Source: Corynebacterium sp. SCR221107
Lineage (GTDB): Bacteria > Actinomycetota > Actinomycetes > Mycobacteriales > Mycobacteriaceae
DNA length: 64,000 nucleotides
Assembly: GCF_027886475.1 (NCBI RefSeq)
Contig: NZ_CP115670.1
Coordinates: forward strand, 2,356,001-2,420,000
Direction of reading: 5' to 3'
Positions 43,816 through 55,249 of the stretch are shown here, piece by piece (the stretch's first letter is position 1; each line of letters opens with the position of its first letter). Both the position numbers and the translations under genes were made by a program. The notes beneath the pieces were generated by a model that ran no database searches, was not told where the DNA came from, and saw nothing but the letters and a program-made list of their open reading frames with translations.

Positions 43816-44172
43816 CTAGCCCTGCTGCATGGTGGCCCACAGGCCCGCGGTGTGGAGCTTTTTCACGTCGGCTTCTACCTTGTCCCGCTCGCCGGAGGAG
43901 ACCACCGCCTTGCCTTCGGTGTGGACCTGCATCATCAATTCCACGGCACGCTTTTTGGAATACCCGAGCACGGTCTGGAATACGTAAGTCACGTAGCTCA
44001 TGAGGTTGACCGGATCATCCCAGACGATACACATCCAGGGCAGGTTCTCCGATGACTGCACCTCAACTTCGAGGCTTTCTTCCAACTCCGGGGTAGCCAT
44101 CGGCATGGAGGCCACCGCGGGTTCCCAGCTATCCATCAAGCGTTTTTCCATGCGTTCGTTCATGCCGTTCAT
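43816..44172 (-). CDS. clpS: ATP-dependent Clp protease adaptor ClpS
   Basis: ClpS hands N-degron substrates to the ClpAP/ClpCP protease. The core is [19 protein letters not shown], with the substrate pocket and [17 protein letters not shown]. The frame extends upstream to 44307. I place the start at the ATG 44172, giving 118 residues; 44163 and 44151 are alternatives. None has a clear ribosome binding site. Confidence 0.9.
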   Translation of the reverse strand: MNGMNERMEKRLMDSWEPAVASMPMATPELEESLEVEVQSSENLPWMCIVWDDPVNLMSYVTYVFQTVLGYSKKRAVELMMQVHTEGKAVVSSGERDKVEADVKKLHTAGLWATMQQG

Positions 44173-44384
44173 ATTAGTGCCAATTGCACTGCCTTTGCGC
44201 CCCGGCAAGGATTTTTTAAGCCCGCTTGCTGCGTGACACATGAAAGCCGCGACCATCTTGTTTTGAAAAGCCTTGGCGAAAAACTGCTCATGTGGGCCGA
44301 GATTCAAGTATGAATGGAGTACAACAATTCCCTCATCGCCTCATCCCTTTATCGATTCTTCACCAGAGCCGGAAAGTGCAGCCT

Positions 44385-44963
44385 ATGAACAACGCGATTG
44401 ATCTTCTTGAAAGCTTCACCCACGCTGTCGGGTTGGACCGCTACCTGAACCAAGCACACATTCAGGCCTGGGTGAGCATCATCGCCACGGTTGCGCTCCT
44501 GCTTTTCGGCCTTGGCGCCTTCGGGTCTTCGCCGTCCACGAGCCCCTCGGCCCCCGGCGGATCCAGCGAAAGCGAGGTCCAGGATGCGCCGAAGGCCTAC
44601 CCCATCGACGTCGATCGCTTGGTCGCCGACCAAGAGATACGCCCGACGATGCTGCTGTCACTATCGGAGGTACGCACCAACGCGGGGCTCGGCTCATTGG
44701 CTCTTTCGACCTCCAGCACCGCCCAGAAGGTGGCTGAGAATAACGCCCAGGCCGGTGCCTACACGGGCCGTGCTGTGGCCGGCCGGGGCCTGCTGCAGGC
44801 CAACCTTGAATCCCCGCCCGCCACCGCGGGCAGGTTTGTCACCGCCTGGGTCAAAGACCACGCCAGTAGTTCGGTGCTGGCGAATCCGTCCTACACCACG
44901 GTCGACATTGGAGTAGCCTCCGCCAACGGCCTGACCTGGGCCGTGATCATATTGTCATCCTAG
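44385..44963 (+). CDS. membrane-anchored CAP/SCP-like protein, degenerate
   Basis: A 192-residue product. One membrane helix (about residues 27-47) and a Ser/Pro/Gly-rich linker precede a domain with LLSLSEVRTNAGLGSLALS, AQKVAENNAQAGAY and TTVDIGVASANGLTWAVIIL. These match strands and helices of the CAP fold, though the usual His/Glu cavity residues are not seen. The role is unknown. It diverges from clpS. The ATG at 44385 follows GGAAAGTGCAGCCT. Confidence 0.65.
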   Translation: MNNAIDLLESFTHAVGLDRYLNQAHIQAWVSIIATVALLLFGLGAFGSSPSTSPSAPGGSSESEVQDAPKAYPIDVDRLVADQEIRPTMLLSLSEVRTNAGLGSLALSTSSTAQKVAENNAQAGAYTGRAVAGRGLLQANLESPPATAGRFVTAWVKDHASSSVLANPSYTTVDIGVASANGLTWAVIILSS

Positions 44964-45099
44964 GACCCGCGCGAGCCCTTTTTCGACGACACCTAGGTGC
45001 GGATACGGCGCTTGGCAAGACACATGCTTGCGTGGCCACTATGATTTCAGGAAGGCAAAATGCGCATGCGGCTACTGCACCATAACGAAAAGGTCTACA

Positions 45100-46422
45100 G
45101 TGGTAGGGGTGACTGCTAACACATCAACGGCCCTACTTACGGATATGTACGAGCTGACCATGCTGGAGTCAGCCCTCAAAGACGGCACCGCCTTTCGCCA
45201 GTGTTCCTTCGAGGTCTTTGCCAGGCGTCTGCAAAATGAGCGCCGCTATGGCGTCGTCGCAGGCATCCCGCGCGTGCTTGAGGCCGTTAGCAAATTCGTG
45301 TTCACCGAGCAGCAGCTGGCCTCGCTCGATTTCTTGAGCGATGAAACCATCAAATTCCTGCGCAACTACCGGTTTAGCGGCCAGATCGACGGCTACCGCG
45401 AGGGCGAGCTGTACTTCCCCAACTCCCCACTGTTGACGGTGCGCGGCACCTTCGCCGAGTGCGTGGTGTTGGAAACGGTCATTTTGTCGATCATGAACGC
45501 GGACTCCGCGATCGCGTCGGCCGCAGCCCGCATGGTGACCGCCGCCGATGGTCGCCCCATCATCGAGATGGGCTCGCGTCGCACCCATGAGGCGGCAGCT
45601 GTCACCGCCGCCCGCGCCGCCTACCTGGCTGGGTTCGTCGGCACCTCCAATCTGGAGGCCGTGTGCCGCTACGGCATCCCCGGCGCGGGTACCGCCGCCC
45701 ACGCGTGGACCTTGTTGCACGTCAACGAGGACGGCACCCCCAACGAGGAGGCGGCCTTCCGCTCCCAGATTGAGACCCTCGGCGTGGACACCACCTTGTT
45801 GGTGGATACCTATGACATCACCAACGGCGTGCGCACCGCGATCAAGGTTGCCGGCACCGAGCTAGGTGCGGTGCGCATTGACTCCGGCGACCTGGGTGTG
45901 ATGACCCGCAAGGTGCGCCAGGAGCTCGATGCGCTGGGCGCCTACAACACCCGCATCGTGGTGTCTTCGGATCTGGATGAGTACGCTATTGCCGGACTGC
46001 GCGGCGAGCCGGTGGACTCCTTCGGCGTGGGAACCTCCGTGGTGACCGGTTCCGGCGCACCGACCGCGGCGATGGTGTACAAGCTCGTCGAGGTCGATGG
46101 GCACCCAGTCTCCAAGCGTTCGCGTGGTAAGAATACCGTCGGCGGCGCCAAGCGCGCCCTGCGTACCCACCGCGCCACCGGCACCGCGGTCGAGGAGATC
46201 GTCTACCCCTTCGACAGCGAGGCGCCCACCTTCGCCAACCTGAAGTTCACCGAGCTCACGATCCCGCTCATGCGCGACGGCTTGGTCGTCGAGGGGCTGG
46301 CTACGCTCGAGCAGTCCCGCGACTACCTGGCTCAGCAGTTGGTCACCCTGCCGTGGGAGGGCCTGGCCCTGTCCAAGGACGAGCCGGTGCTGCAGACCCG
46401 CTTCGTGGGTTTTAACAAGTAG
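45100..46422 (+). CDS. pncB: nicotinate phosphoribosyltransferase
   Basis: This 440-residue enzyme turns nicotinate and PRPP into NAMN, the step after PncA. Landmarks are LLTDMYELTML at the start, MGSRRTHEAAAV, GIPGAGTAAHAW with the phosphorylated His, and VRIDSGDLG. GTG 45100 is chosen because AAAGG stands six bases ahead; GTG 45109 is an alternative. The upstream frame to 45028 is not family-like. Confidence 0.92.
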   Translation: MVGVTANTSTALLTDMYELTMLESALKDGTAFRQCSFEVFARRLQNERRYGVVAGIPRVLEAVSKFVFTEQQLASLDFLSDETIKFLRNYRFSGQIDGYREGELYFPNSPLLTVRGTFAECVVLETVILSIMNADSAIASAAARMVTAADGRPIIEMGSRRTHEAAAVTAARAAYLAGFVGTSNLEAVCRYGIPGAGTAAHAWTLLHVNEDGTPNEEAAFRSQIETLGVDTTLLVDTYDITNGVRTAIKVAGTELGAVRIDSGDLGVMTRKVRQELDALGAYNTRIVVSSDLDEYAIAGLRGEPVDSFGVGTSVVTGSGAPTAAMVYKLVEVDGHPVSKRSRGKNTVGGAKRALRTHRATGTAVEEIVYPFDSEAPTFANLKFTELTIPLMRDGLVVEGLATLEQSRDYLAQQLVTLPWEGLALSKDEPVLQTRFVGFNK

Positions 46423-46601
46423 CCGTCGTCCGAATCTTCACAAAAAGGCTGCTCGTGTGCGTTCACGGGCAGCTTTATTGCTTGTGCTTGCCGACGCCCA
46501 CCGCGCGCCGTTAGCATGTGTTATTCGTCGTATCCTTGTGGGAGTCTGTCGCGCAGGCGCGATCGTTTCCACTTTTCTTACCAGGCCAGGAAGGAATTGC
46601 C

Positions 46602-48596
46602 GTGCCCTCGCCCTCCCCTGACACCTCTCCACCAGGCACTGAGGTTTTCGAGGTCCCGGAGGTAACCACGCTGCTTGCCCAGGCCGTTGAGGCACTCGGC
46701 GGTGCCGAGCGGACAGGACAGGTTGCCATGGCCCAGGCGGTGGCCAAGGCTATGGAAAACGAGCGCCACCTCGCGGTGCAGGCTGGCACGGGCACCGGTA
46801 AGTCCCTCGCTTATCTCGTGCCCGCCATCGCGCATGCCCAGGAGACGGACTCCACGGTCATCGTTTCCACCGCGACCATCGCGCTGCAACGCCAGCTCGT
46901 TGACCGTGACCTGCCCCGGCTTGCGGACGCCCTCGAGCCGCTACTATCACGCCGTCCCACCTTCGCGATCATGAAGGGGCGCTCCAATTACTTGTGTCAG
47001 CACAAGGTCGCGGCGGCCGAGGAGCCGGAGGATAGCCTCATCGACGAGGAGGAGCTCTCGTGGCTGGGCAAGCACATTCTGCGGGTGCGCGAGTGGGCGA
47101 ACGAGACCGAGACCGGCGACCGCGATCAACTCGAACCCGGCGTGCCCGACCTAGCCTGGCGCCAGGTCAGCGTCACCGCCCAGGAATGCATCGGGGCCAC
47201 CCGGTGCCCGCACGGCGATTCCTGCTTCGCGGAGCTTGCACGGCGCGCCGCCCAGGATGTGGACGTGATCGTCACCAATCACGCGATGTTGGCCATCGAC
47301 GCGCTTTCCGATGCCACGATCCTGCCCGAGCACGAGGTGGTCATCGTCGACGAGGCTCACGAATTAGACGGTCGCATCACCTCCGTGGCCACCACTGAGA
47401 TCGGATCGAATGCGCTTACCCTGTCTGCCAAGCGCGCGGGAAAGATCGGCGCAGACGGTGCCGATACCAAACTCATCGAAACTGCCGAGGAGTTCGACCT
47501 CATGCTGCGCGGGCTTGAACCGGGCAGGCTCCTGGGGCTGCCGGATGAGCTGCGCTCGTTGCTGGTTGCCACCCGCGATGCGATTTGGCGCTGCCGTCAG
47601 GCGATAGCCACAGCACCGGCCGGCGAGGCGGCCAACGACCCCGAACGCAATGCCGAACGCCTCACGCTGGCCAATCACTTAGGCGACCAGGCCGACGGCA
47701 TCATCCGCATTCTCGAGGTCTTCGACGAGGAAGACCCCGCCAAGCAGCTCGACGTCGTGTGGCTTGCCGACGACCGCGACCGCCTCACCCTCCGCGTTGC
47801 CCCCTTGTCCGTATCCGGCCTGCTAGCGAGCCGCCTTTTTGCGGAAAACACGGTGATTTTGACGTCTGCCACCTTGACCATCGGCGGCAACTTCAACGCC
47901 ATGGCGGCCTCCTGGGGGCTTGCCAAAGGCTCGTGGGATTCGCTCGACGCAGGCACCCCCTTCGACCCAGCCCGCCACGGCATCCTTTACGTTCCCCGGC
48001 ATTTACCCGACCCCGGACGCGAGGGCCCAAGTCCCGAGACCCTCGACGAGATCTATGAGCTCATCATGGCAGCTGGCGGGCGCACCCTCGGCTTGTTCGC
48101 CTCGCGGCGCGCGGCCGAACAGGCGACGGAAAAGCTGCGCCCGCGCCTTCCCTTCGACATCTTGTGCCAGGGCGAGGACTCCACCGGCGCGCTCGTGGAC
48201 AAGTTTTCCAAAAACGAGAACACCTGCCTTTTTGGCACCTTGACCTTGTGGCAGGGCGTGGATGTGCCGGGGCGCTCGTGTTCGCTGGTGATCATGGACA
48301 AGATCCCCTTCCCGCGTCCCGACGATCCCCTGCTCCAGGCGCGCAAGGAGGCAGCCGACGCCGAAGGACGCTCTGGGTTCATGGAGGTCGCCGCCACCCA
48401 TGCCGCCTTACTCATGGCCCAGGGCGCAGGACGGCTGCTGCGCCACGTCACCGACCGGGGCGTGGTGGCGGTCCTCGACAAGCGTCTGGTGGAAAAGCGT
48501 TACGGCAGTTTCCTGCTTTACTCCATGCCGGCCTTCTGGCAGACTGCAGAACCCGCGGTGGTGCGCGGCGCCCTCAAGCGCCTAGTCGCCCGCTAA
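46602..48596 (+). CDS. dinG: DinG-like ATP-dependent DNA helicase (XPD-type)
   Basis: This 664-residue superfamily 2 helicase has Walker A in QAGTGTGKSLAYL (about residues 67-79) and the DEAH box in VIVDEAHELD (about 250). Four Cys that could ligate an Fe-S cluster lie between them: NYLCQHK, and QECIGATRCPHGDSCF. Motif VI is QGAGRLLR. The start is GTG 46602 after AGGAAGGAA. Actinobacterial genes of this kind are often annotated as DinG; a role in repair of stalled forks is assumed from the family. Confidence 0.92.
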   Translation: MPSPSPDTSPPGTEVFEVPEVTTLLAQAVEALGGAERTGQVAMAQAVAKAMENERHLAVQAGTGTGKSLAYLVPAIAHAQETDSTVIVSTATIALQRQLVDRDLPRLADALEPLLSRRPTFAIMKGRSNYLCQHKVAAAEEPEDSLIDEEELSWLGKHILRVREWANETETGDRDQLEPGVPDLAWRQVSVTAQECIGATRCPHGDSCFAELARRAAQDVDVIVTNHAMLAIDALSDATILPEHEVVIVDEAHELDGRITSVATTEIGSNALTLSAKRAGKIGADGADTKLIETAEEFDLMLRGLEPGRLLGLPDELRSLLVATRDAIWRCRQAIATAPAGEAANDPERNAERLTLANHLGDQADGIIRILEVFDEEDPAKQLDVVWLADDRDRLTLRVAPLSVSGLLASRLFAENTVILTSATLTIGGNFNAMAASWGLAKGSWDSLDAGTPFDPARHGILYVPRHLPDPGREGPSPETLDEIYELIMAAGGRTLGLFASRRAAEQATEKLRPRLPFDILCQGEDSTGALVDKFSKNENTCLFGTLTLWQGVDVPGRSCSLVIMDKIPFPRPDDPLLQARKEAADAEGRSGFMEVAATHAALLMAQGAGRLLRHVTDRGVVAVLDKRLVEKRYGSFLLYSMPAFWQTAEPAVVRGALKRLVAR

Positions 48597-48630
48597 CCCA
48601 CGGGGACGGCCTCGCCTATCATGGGCGGGT

Positions 48631-49185
48631 ATGGCAATAGCCGAGGTTGTGCTTTACGACGTCCCCCCTGCCGATTCCCGAAGCGAAACCGGAACGCTCA
48701 TGTTACGCCCGCTTAATGACGACGACATCGCGGACATCGTTGTCACCTCCCAAGATCCACTCACCCAGGCCTACACCACGGTCCCTTTTCCCTATACGGA
48801 GCAGGACGCGCGCTGCTTCCTCGAGGATCACTCCGCCGTGCGCTGGGCGTTATGCCTTCCCGACCAGGGCGGTCGCTACTTGGGCACCATCGAGCTCCGG
48901 GAGGTCAACCAGGCAGCCAGCTTTTATGACGTGGGCTACGTAAGCGCCCCTTCAGCCCGCGGCAAGGGGTTGATGACTAGGGCGCTCAAGCGGGTGATCG
49001 CCCACGCCATTGATAGCGGTGCCCACCGAATCGAGGTGCGGGTGCGCACCACCAATCAGGCCAGCAGGAAGGTGGCCGAGGCCGCCGGATGCCAGCTCGA
49101 GGGGATAGCCCGCGGCTGGGAATTCCACCGCGGGCAGTACCACGATCTGGCGATCTATTCCTTCCTGTCCGGCGACGTCCGCTAG
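48631..49185 (+). CDS. GNAT N-acetyltransferase (RimJ/RimL-like)
   Basis: A 184-residue enzyme with the GNAT fold. LMLRPLNDDDIADI opens the domain, VGYVSAPSARGKGLMTRAL is the acetyl-CoA loop, and VRTTNQASRKVAEAAGCQLEG is the final strand-helix unit. The likely substrate is a protein N-terminus or an amine; this cannot be read from sequence. It overlaps the converging gene by four bases. Confidence 0.88.
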   Translation: MAIAEVVLYDVPPADSRSETGTLMLRPLNDDDIADIVVTSQDPLTQAYTTVPFPYTEQDARCFLEDHSAVRWALCLPDQGGRYLGTIELREVNQAASFYDVGYVSAPSARGKGLMTRALKRVIAHAIDSGAHRIEVRVRTTNQASRKVAEAAGCQLEGIARGWEFHRGQYHDLAIYSFLSGDVR

Positions 49186-49973
49186 GGCTTTTCCCACGGC
49201 ACCGGGAGGGCACACACGGTGATGGAATCCGGTGCAACCTCGGTAAACCCGGCGTCTTGAACCGCAACGGCGCCGGGTTGCGCACAGATCTCCTTAAAGG
49301 TTGCGGCATCAACGCCACGCACCTGCAGATCGAAACCGGTCGCAGCCCACGCGCGGGCCTCTTCTAAGCTCATATGCGCGGCCAGCAGCATGGAGGCATG
49401 TCCCACCTGTGCTGCGGCCTTCCCCGCCGACATCGACAGCGCAACATCCACATACAGGGTAGGTACTTCACGCACGGGTATGTCCGCATAGTCCACCGCA
49501 GGCACGTCGGTGTTGCCGATCTGCAACTTGCCAATGAGCGGATCCACCGCCTCGACCGCGGAGGGAACAAACGCCCGAGCCGAGGCGGTTCCATGGCTTG
49601 CGGTCACCCCGGCCAAGACCTGAACATTATTCCAGCCACTGTTGCGAGCGCGGCGGGCGATCTTGCGGATCCGGTGCCCGTACCAGTTTCGGATCCCCTC
49701 CCAAAAGGCACCGTCTTGACCGGCCCGCTCATCAAGGCACACACCGACTACCGCCTGAGCGGCGGCGGCGAGCAGATCATGGCGCAGAGGCGGATTGTTC
49801 TTCGGGATGTGCAATGCGATTTGCATCGCCTGCACCGTCTCCGGGCGGGTGGGATCTTCCGGATCCTCCCGCCAGCTACGGTCAAGACAATAGGCCACGA
49901 GACGGGCGTGAGCACGAGCGAAGTCGTCCTCGTAGACCGCTGACTCGTCGAAGCGCTGCTTAGGCATGGACAT
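49182..49973 (-). CDS. protein with C-terminal peptidyl-tRNA hydrolase II-like domain
   Basis: The product has 263 residues. The first 150 are helical and of unknown type. The last 100 look like PTH2: VPTLYVDVALSMSAGKAAAQVGHA with the conserved Lys and Gln, GFDLQVRGVDAATFKEI and AVAVQDAGFTEVAPDS. PTH2 enzymes free tRNA from stalled peptides. In actinobacteria this two-part version is conserved beside serB; I do not know whether it is active. It overlaps serB by 14 bases. Confidence 0.75.
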   Translation of the reverse strand: MSMPKQRFDESAVYEDDFARAHARLVAYCLDRSWREDPEDPTRPETVQAMQIALHIPKNNPPLRHDLLAAAAQAVVGVCLDERAGQDGAFWEGIRNWYGHRIRKIARRARNSGWNNVQVLAGVTASHGTASARAFVPSAVEAVDPLIGKLQIGNTDVPAVDYADIPVREVPTLYVDVALSMSAGKAAAQVGHASMLLAAHMSLEEARAWAATGFDLQVRGVDAATFKEICAQPGAVAVQDAGFTEVAPDSITVCALPVPWEKP

Positions 49974-51267
49974 CGAGCGGGACGCGGCGCAGGGTGCCCT
50001 CTTCCTGGTCAGCCGCGTCGATTTCCGCGCGGGTAATGCCCAGCATATGCAAGACCTCGTCGAGGAACGGGGAGTTCACGGAGGTATCGGCGACTTCGCG
50101 CAGGGCCGGCTTGGCATTGAAGGCAACGCCCAGGCCCGCGGCGGAGATCATGTCGATATCGTTGGCGCCATCGCCGACGGCCACGGTCTGGTGCATCTCC
50201 AAGCCGGAATCAGCGGCAAACTCCCGCAGAAAATCCGCCTTCGCGGCGCGATCGACGACCTTACCGATCACCTTTCCGGTGAGCTTGCCGTCGACGATTT
50301 CCAGGGTGTTGGCGCGCACGTAGTCCAACTCCAACTCCTCGGCCAGCCCCTCGAGCACCTGGATGAAGCCGCCGGAGACCACGGCCGTCTTATAGCCCAG
50401 GCGCTTGAGTGTGCGGATCGTCGTGCGCGCACCCGGGGTAAGCACGATATCGCGGGCGACCTCGTCGATGACGGAGGCATCCAGCCCCTCTAGGGCACGC
50501 ACACGCTCGCGCAGGGACTGCTCGAAATCCAGCTCGCCGCGCATGGCGCATTCGGTGACGGCGGCAACCTCGGCCTCACGGCCGGCGTGGGCGGCAAGCA
50601 TCTCAATGACCTCGCCGGTGATCAGAGTGGAGTCGCAATCGAAGCAGATCAGGCGCTTGGAGCGACGCATGAGGCCCGCGCGCTCCATTGCGATGTCCAC
50701 TCCCAGCTCCGGGGTGAGCTTGGCCAATGCCTTGCGCAAAGGCTGAGCCGCACCAGGTGCCGCGTTGGCTACGGTGATCTTCAGTTCGAGGCCGGTGACC
50801 GGATAATCCGCGATGCCGCGAATGGTGTCGATATTGGCACCATAGTCTGCCAAGGTCTGGCCGATGCGCGAAACGGCCTGGGCGGACACGGGGTTGCCGA
50901 GGATGACCACCTCATGGGTGGAACGCGGGCGGGAGGATTCTGCAACTTCTTGGATCTCAACGGTGACTTTCTGGCCGTGGATCTTGAGGGTATCGTTCAG
51001 ACCCTGCGTGAGGGTATCGACCGTATCGGGGTTAAGCCCGACGAAGGCGGCCAGCGACAAGAAGCCGCGGAATTGAGACTGCTCGACATCGAGGAGCTGG
51101 ACGCCATTGGCGGCAAGCACGCGGAAAAAGGCTGCAGTCACGCCCTGACGATCGGGGCCGGAAGCGGTGACGACGGCGGGCACGAGCCCCTCGGCCAACG
51201 CCACAGTCAAGTTCGAAGATTGGTTCGTAGTCACCTTGAGAATTGTGTCATAAATTGCCCCCGACAT
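49960..51267 (-). CDS. serB: phosphoserine phosphatase with N-terminal ACT domains
   Basis: This 435-residue enzyme makes L-serine, the last step of the phosphorylated pathway. Two ACT-like regions fill residues 1-190 (VTASGPDRQGVTAAFF). The HAD domain has the nucleophile in FDCDSTLI (about residue 211), then SGGFIQVL, and GDGANDIDMI. ATG 51267 (MSGAIYD) is chosen. Its ribosome binding sequence GGGGGG is the 3' arm of a terminator hairpin (51273-51305). Confidence 0.93.
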   Translation of the reverse strand: MSGAIYDTILKVTTNQSSNLTVALAEGLVPAVVTASGPDRQGVTAAFFRVLAANGVQLLDVEQSQFRGFLSLAAFVGLNPDTVDTLTQGLNDTLKIHGQKVTVEIQEVAESSRPRSTHEVVILGNPVSAQAVSRIGQTLADYGANIDTIRGIADYPVTGLELKITVANAAPGAAQPLRKALAKLTPELGVDIAMERAGLMRRSKRLICFDCDSTLITGEVIEMLAAHAGREAEVAAVTECAMRGELDFEQSLRERVRALEGLDASVIDEVARDIVLTPGARTTIRTLKRLGYKTAVVSGGFIQVLEGLAEELELDYVRANTLEIVDGKLTGKVIGKVVDRAAKADFLREFAADSGLEMHQTVAVGDGANDIDMISAAGLGVAFNAKPALREVADTSVNSPFLDEVLHMLGITRAEIDAADQEEGTLRRVPLDVHA

Positions 51268-51272
51268 GCCAA

Positions 51273-51305
51273 AATCCCCCCGTTCGTACAACGGACGGGG
51301 GGATT
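51273..51305 (-). terminator. ctaD terminator whose 3' arm is the serB ribosome binding site
   Basis: AATCCCCCCGT (51273-51283) pairs perfectly with ACGGGGGGATT (51295-51305). Three further pairs (one of them G-T) and a 5-base loop close the stem. Read on the minus strand it ends in ATTTT, and the GGGGGG arm lies nine bases before the serB ATG. Confidence 0.8.
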
Positions 51306-51343
51306 GTTCGCAAATTTAAGTCAGCCAGGAAGGAGGGTCTTCC

Positions 51344-53071
51344 TTAGACGTTGGCGGGTTGCTTGTTCACCGGCTCAGTGTGGTGGCCGACGTGTGCCTC
51401 ACGGCGCATGGTTTCGACCATGTGCGGGTAGTGCAGCTCGAACGCAGGACGCTCGGAACGGATGCGAGGCAGGGAGGTGAAGTTGTGGCGTGGCGGCGGG
51501 CAGGAGGTAGCCCACTCGAGGGAGTTGCCGTAGCCCCATGGATCGTCAACGGTGACGATCTCGCCGTAGCGCCAGGACTTAAACACGTTCCAGATCAGCG
51601 GGATCACGGAGGCACCCAGCAGGAAGGAACCGATGGTGGAGATCTGGTTCAAGGTGGTGAAGCCGTCAGAGTCGAGGTAGTCGGCGTAACGACGTGGCAT
51701 ACCCTCGTTGCCCAGCCAGTGCTGAACCAGGAAGGTGGCGTGGAAGCCGAAGAAGGTGATCCAGAAGTGGATCTTGCCCAGGCGCTCGTCGAGCATGCGA
51801 CCGGTCATCTTCGGGAACCAGAAATACACACCAGCGAAGGAGGCAAACACCACGGTACCGAAAAGGGTGTAGTGGAAGTGAGCGACCACGAAGTAGGTGT
51901 CGGAGATGTGGAAGTCCAGCGGCGGGGAGGCCAGCATAATACCGGTGAGGCCACCGAACAGGAAGGTCACCAGGAAGCCGAAGGCCCAAATCATGGGGGT
52001 CTCCCACGTGATGTGACCGCGCCACATCGTGCCCAGCCAGTTGAAGAACTTCACACCGGTAGGAACGGAGATGAGGAAGGTCATGAAGGAGAAGAACGGC
52101 AGCAGCACGGCGCCGGTGACGAACATGTGGTGAGCCCACACGGCCATGGACAGCGCACCGATCGACAGGGTAGCGAAAATCAGGCCGATGTAGCCGAACA
52201 TTGGCTTGCGGGAGAACACCGGAAGAATCTCAGAGACGATGCCGAAGAATGGCAGTGCCAGAACGTAAACCTCGGGGTGGCCGAAGAACCAGAACAAGTG
52301 CTGCCACAGGATGGCACCGCCGTTGCCCGGATCGAAGATGTGGCCGCCGAGCTTACGGTCGTAGAGAACACCGAGGGCTGCCGCGGTCAGCAGCGGGAAG
52401 ATCATCAAGACGATGATGGAAGCGACGAAGATGTTCCAAGTGAAGATCGGCATGCGGAACATGGTCATACCCGGTGCACGGAGGCAGATCAGGGTGGTGA
52501 TCATGTTGATGGCGGAGGCGATGGTACCCACACCGGTGGCGCCAACGCCGACGATCCAGAACTCGGTGCCCACGCCTGGGGAGTGGATGGCATCGGCCAG
52601 CGGCAGGTACATGGTCCAGCCGTAGTCAGCTGCGCCACCTGGGGTCAGGAAGCCGCAGAGCATGGCGATGACGCCGACCTGGGTGACCCAGAAACCGAAG
52701 GCGTTCAGACGCGGGAAGGCCACGTCCGGAGCACCGATCTGCAGAGGCAGAATGTAGTTAGCAAAGCCCCACACGATTGGCGTACCAAACGCCAGCAGCA
52801 TGATGGTGCCGTGCATGGTAAACAGCTGGTTGAACTGCTCGTTGGACAGGAACTGAAGTCCCGGGGAGAAAAGCTCTGCACGAATGAGTAGAGCCATCAA
52901 GCCACCGACAAAGAACCAGATGAACGACATCACGATGTACATGATGCCGAGCTGCTTGTGGTCGGTGGTGGTTAGCATTTTCCAGGCCAGCTCGCCCTTG
53001 CGGGCTCCGCCGGTCGGTGCGGGCCTGGTGGGCTCGGAGTAATTCTCCAGCCTCGGCGCCACAGCGGTCAT
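51344..53071 (-). CDS. ctaD: cytochrome c oxidase (aa3) subunit I
   Basis: The 575-residue catalytic subunit holds heme a, heme a3 and CuB. It has 12 membrane helices. Ligands visible are His in FTMHGTIML, His-Tyr in [11 protein letters not shown], the His pair in VWAHHMF, and heme His in [10 protein letters not shown]. The C-terminal tail is acidic to neutral with [13 protein letters not shown] 53071 is fixed by AGGAGG five bases upstream. Other cta genes are not near, as is normal for corynebacteria. Confidence 0.97.
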   Translation of the reverse strand: MTAVAPRLENYSEPTRPAPTGGARKGELAWKMLTTTDHKQLGIMYIVMSFIWFFVGGLMALLIRAELFSPGLQFLSNEQFNQLFTMHGTIMLLAFGTPIVWGFANYILPLQIGAPDVAFPRLNAFGFWVTQVGVIAMLCGFLTPGGAADYGWTMYLPLADAIHSPGVGTEFWIVGVGATGVGTIASAINMITTLICLRAPGMTMFRMPIFTWNIFVASIIVLMIFPLLTAAALGVLYDRKLGGHIFDPGNGGAILWQHLFWFFGHPEVYVLALPFFGIVSEILPVFSRKPMFGYIGLIFATLSIGALSMAVWAHHMFVTGAVLLPFFSFMTFLISVPTGVKFFNWLGTMWRGHITWETPMIWAFGFLVTFLFGGLTGIMLASPPLDFHISDTYFVVAHFHYTLFGTVVFASFAGVYFWFPKMTGRMLDERLGKIHFWITFFGFHATFLVQHWLGNEGMPRRYADYLDSDGFTTLNQISTIGSFLLGASVIPLIWNVFKSWRYGEIVTVDDPWGYGNSLEWATSCPPPRHNFTSLPRIRSERPAFELHYPHMVETMRREAHVGHHTEPVNKQPANV

Positions 53072-53464
53072 ACGATCCTCCTGACTAAGGGGTACCCTCA
53101 CCCGCTAGCAAACCTTCGGCGAGAAACGAGTGAGTGCATCCAAAATTTACACTGCCTAATCCTAAGGCAGCATAAGCCTTGAAGCCAGCCACTTTCGGCT
53201 GGGATGGTCACTAGCTTAACCGGCCAAAACTGTTTTCCGAAACGTTTTGCCAGCATTACCTTTACGATGTGGGCGCCTCAGCTTCATTTTCCCTGAATTT
53301 AAGTGACTGGCACCACAAATGTGACGCCTGTGAAGGGTGCTAAACCCCCCGGTTTGTGCCCCCTCCTATGCCCCCAACAGTAATCAACCTAAAGGTTGAC
53401 TGCGGTGTCGTTTGACGCCCCTCCCCCACTCTTGGTTTAGGCATCCCCCTTTTCCCACAATAGA
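53072..53464. other. ctaD upstream region with an operator-like palindrome
   Basis: No gene is seen. TCAACCT-AA-AGGTTGA at 53384-53399 is a perfect 7+7 palindrome about 310 bases before ctaD. It could be a regulator site for ctaD, whose leader would be long. Confidence 0.5.
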
Positions 53465-53508
53465 AACGATGCCGATGCCAAGAACAAACGCTTGACATCG
53501 GCATCGTT
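53465..53508 (-). terminator. intrinsic terminator of nrdF
   Basis: An 18-bp stem (53465-53482 with 53491-53508, one G-T pair; inner word GATGCCGATG) with an 8-base loop. Read on the minus strand it is followed by a T-rich tract. Confidence 0.9.
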
Positions 53509-53580
53509 TAACCACGCCAAGGGAGTAATTTTCACGTCGGATTCGGTGAAAATGCCCCCTCAATCCTTAACTTTTGACGG

Positions 53581-55194
<1,614 letters not shown>

Positions 55195-55213
55195 TTATGG
55201 TGGGCTAACCATA
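55195..55213 (+). promoter_or_regulatory. DtxR-like box upstream of ftn
   Basis: TTATGGTGGGCTAACCATA matches most of the 19-bp DtxR consensus (TTAGGTTAGGCTAACCTAA). It lies 36 bases before the ftn ATG and fits iron-controlled ferritin expression by DtxR. Confidence 0.6.
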
Positions 55214-55249
55214 GCTGACACCATGCCAATCCTCCCTTACCATGCAGGT

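Noticed and set aside
51359..52891. 510-codon plus-strand frame
   Set aside because: Antisense to ctaD; the translation is an artificial His/Gly/Glu-rich sequence.
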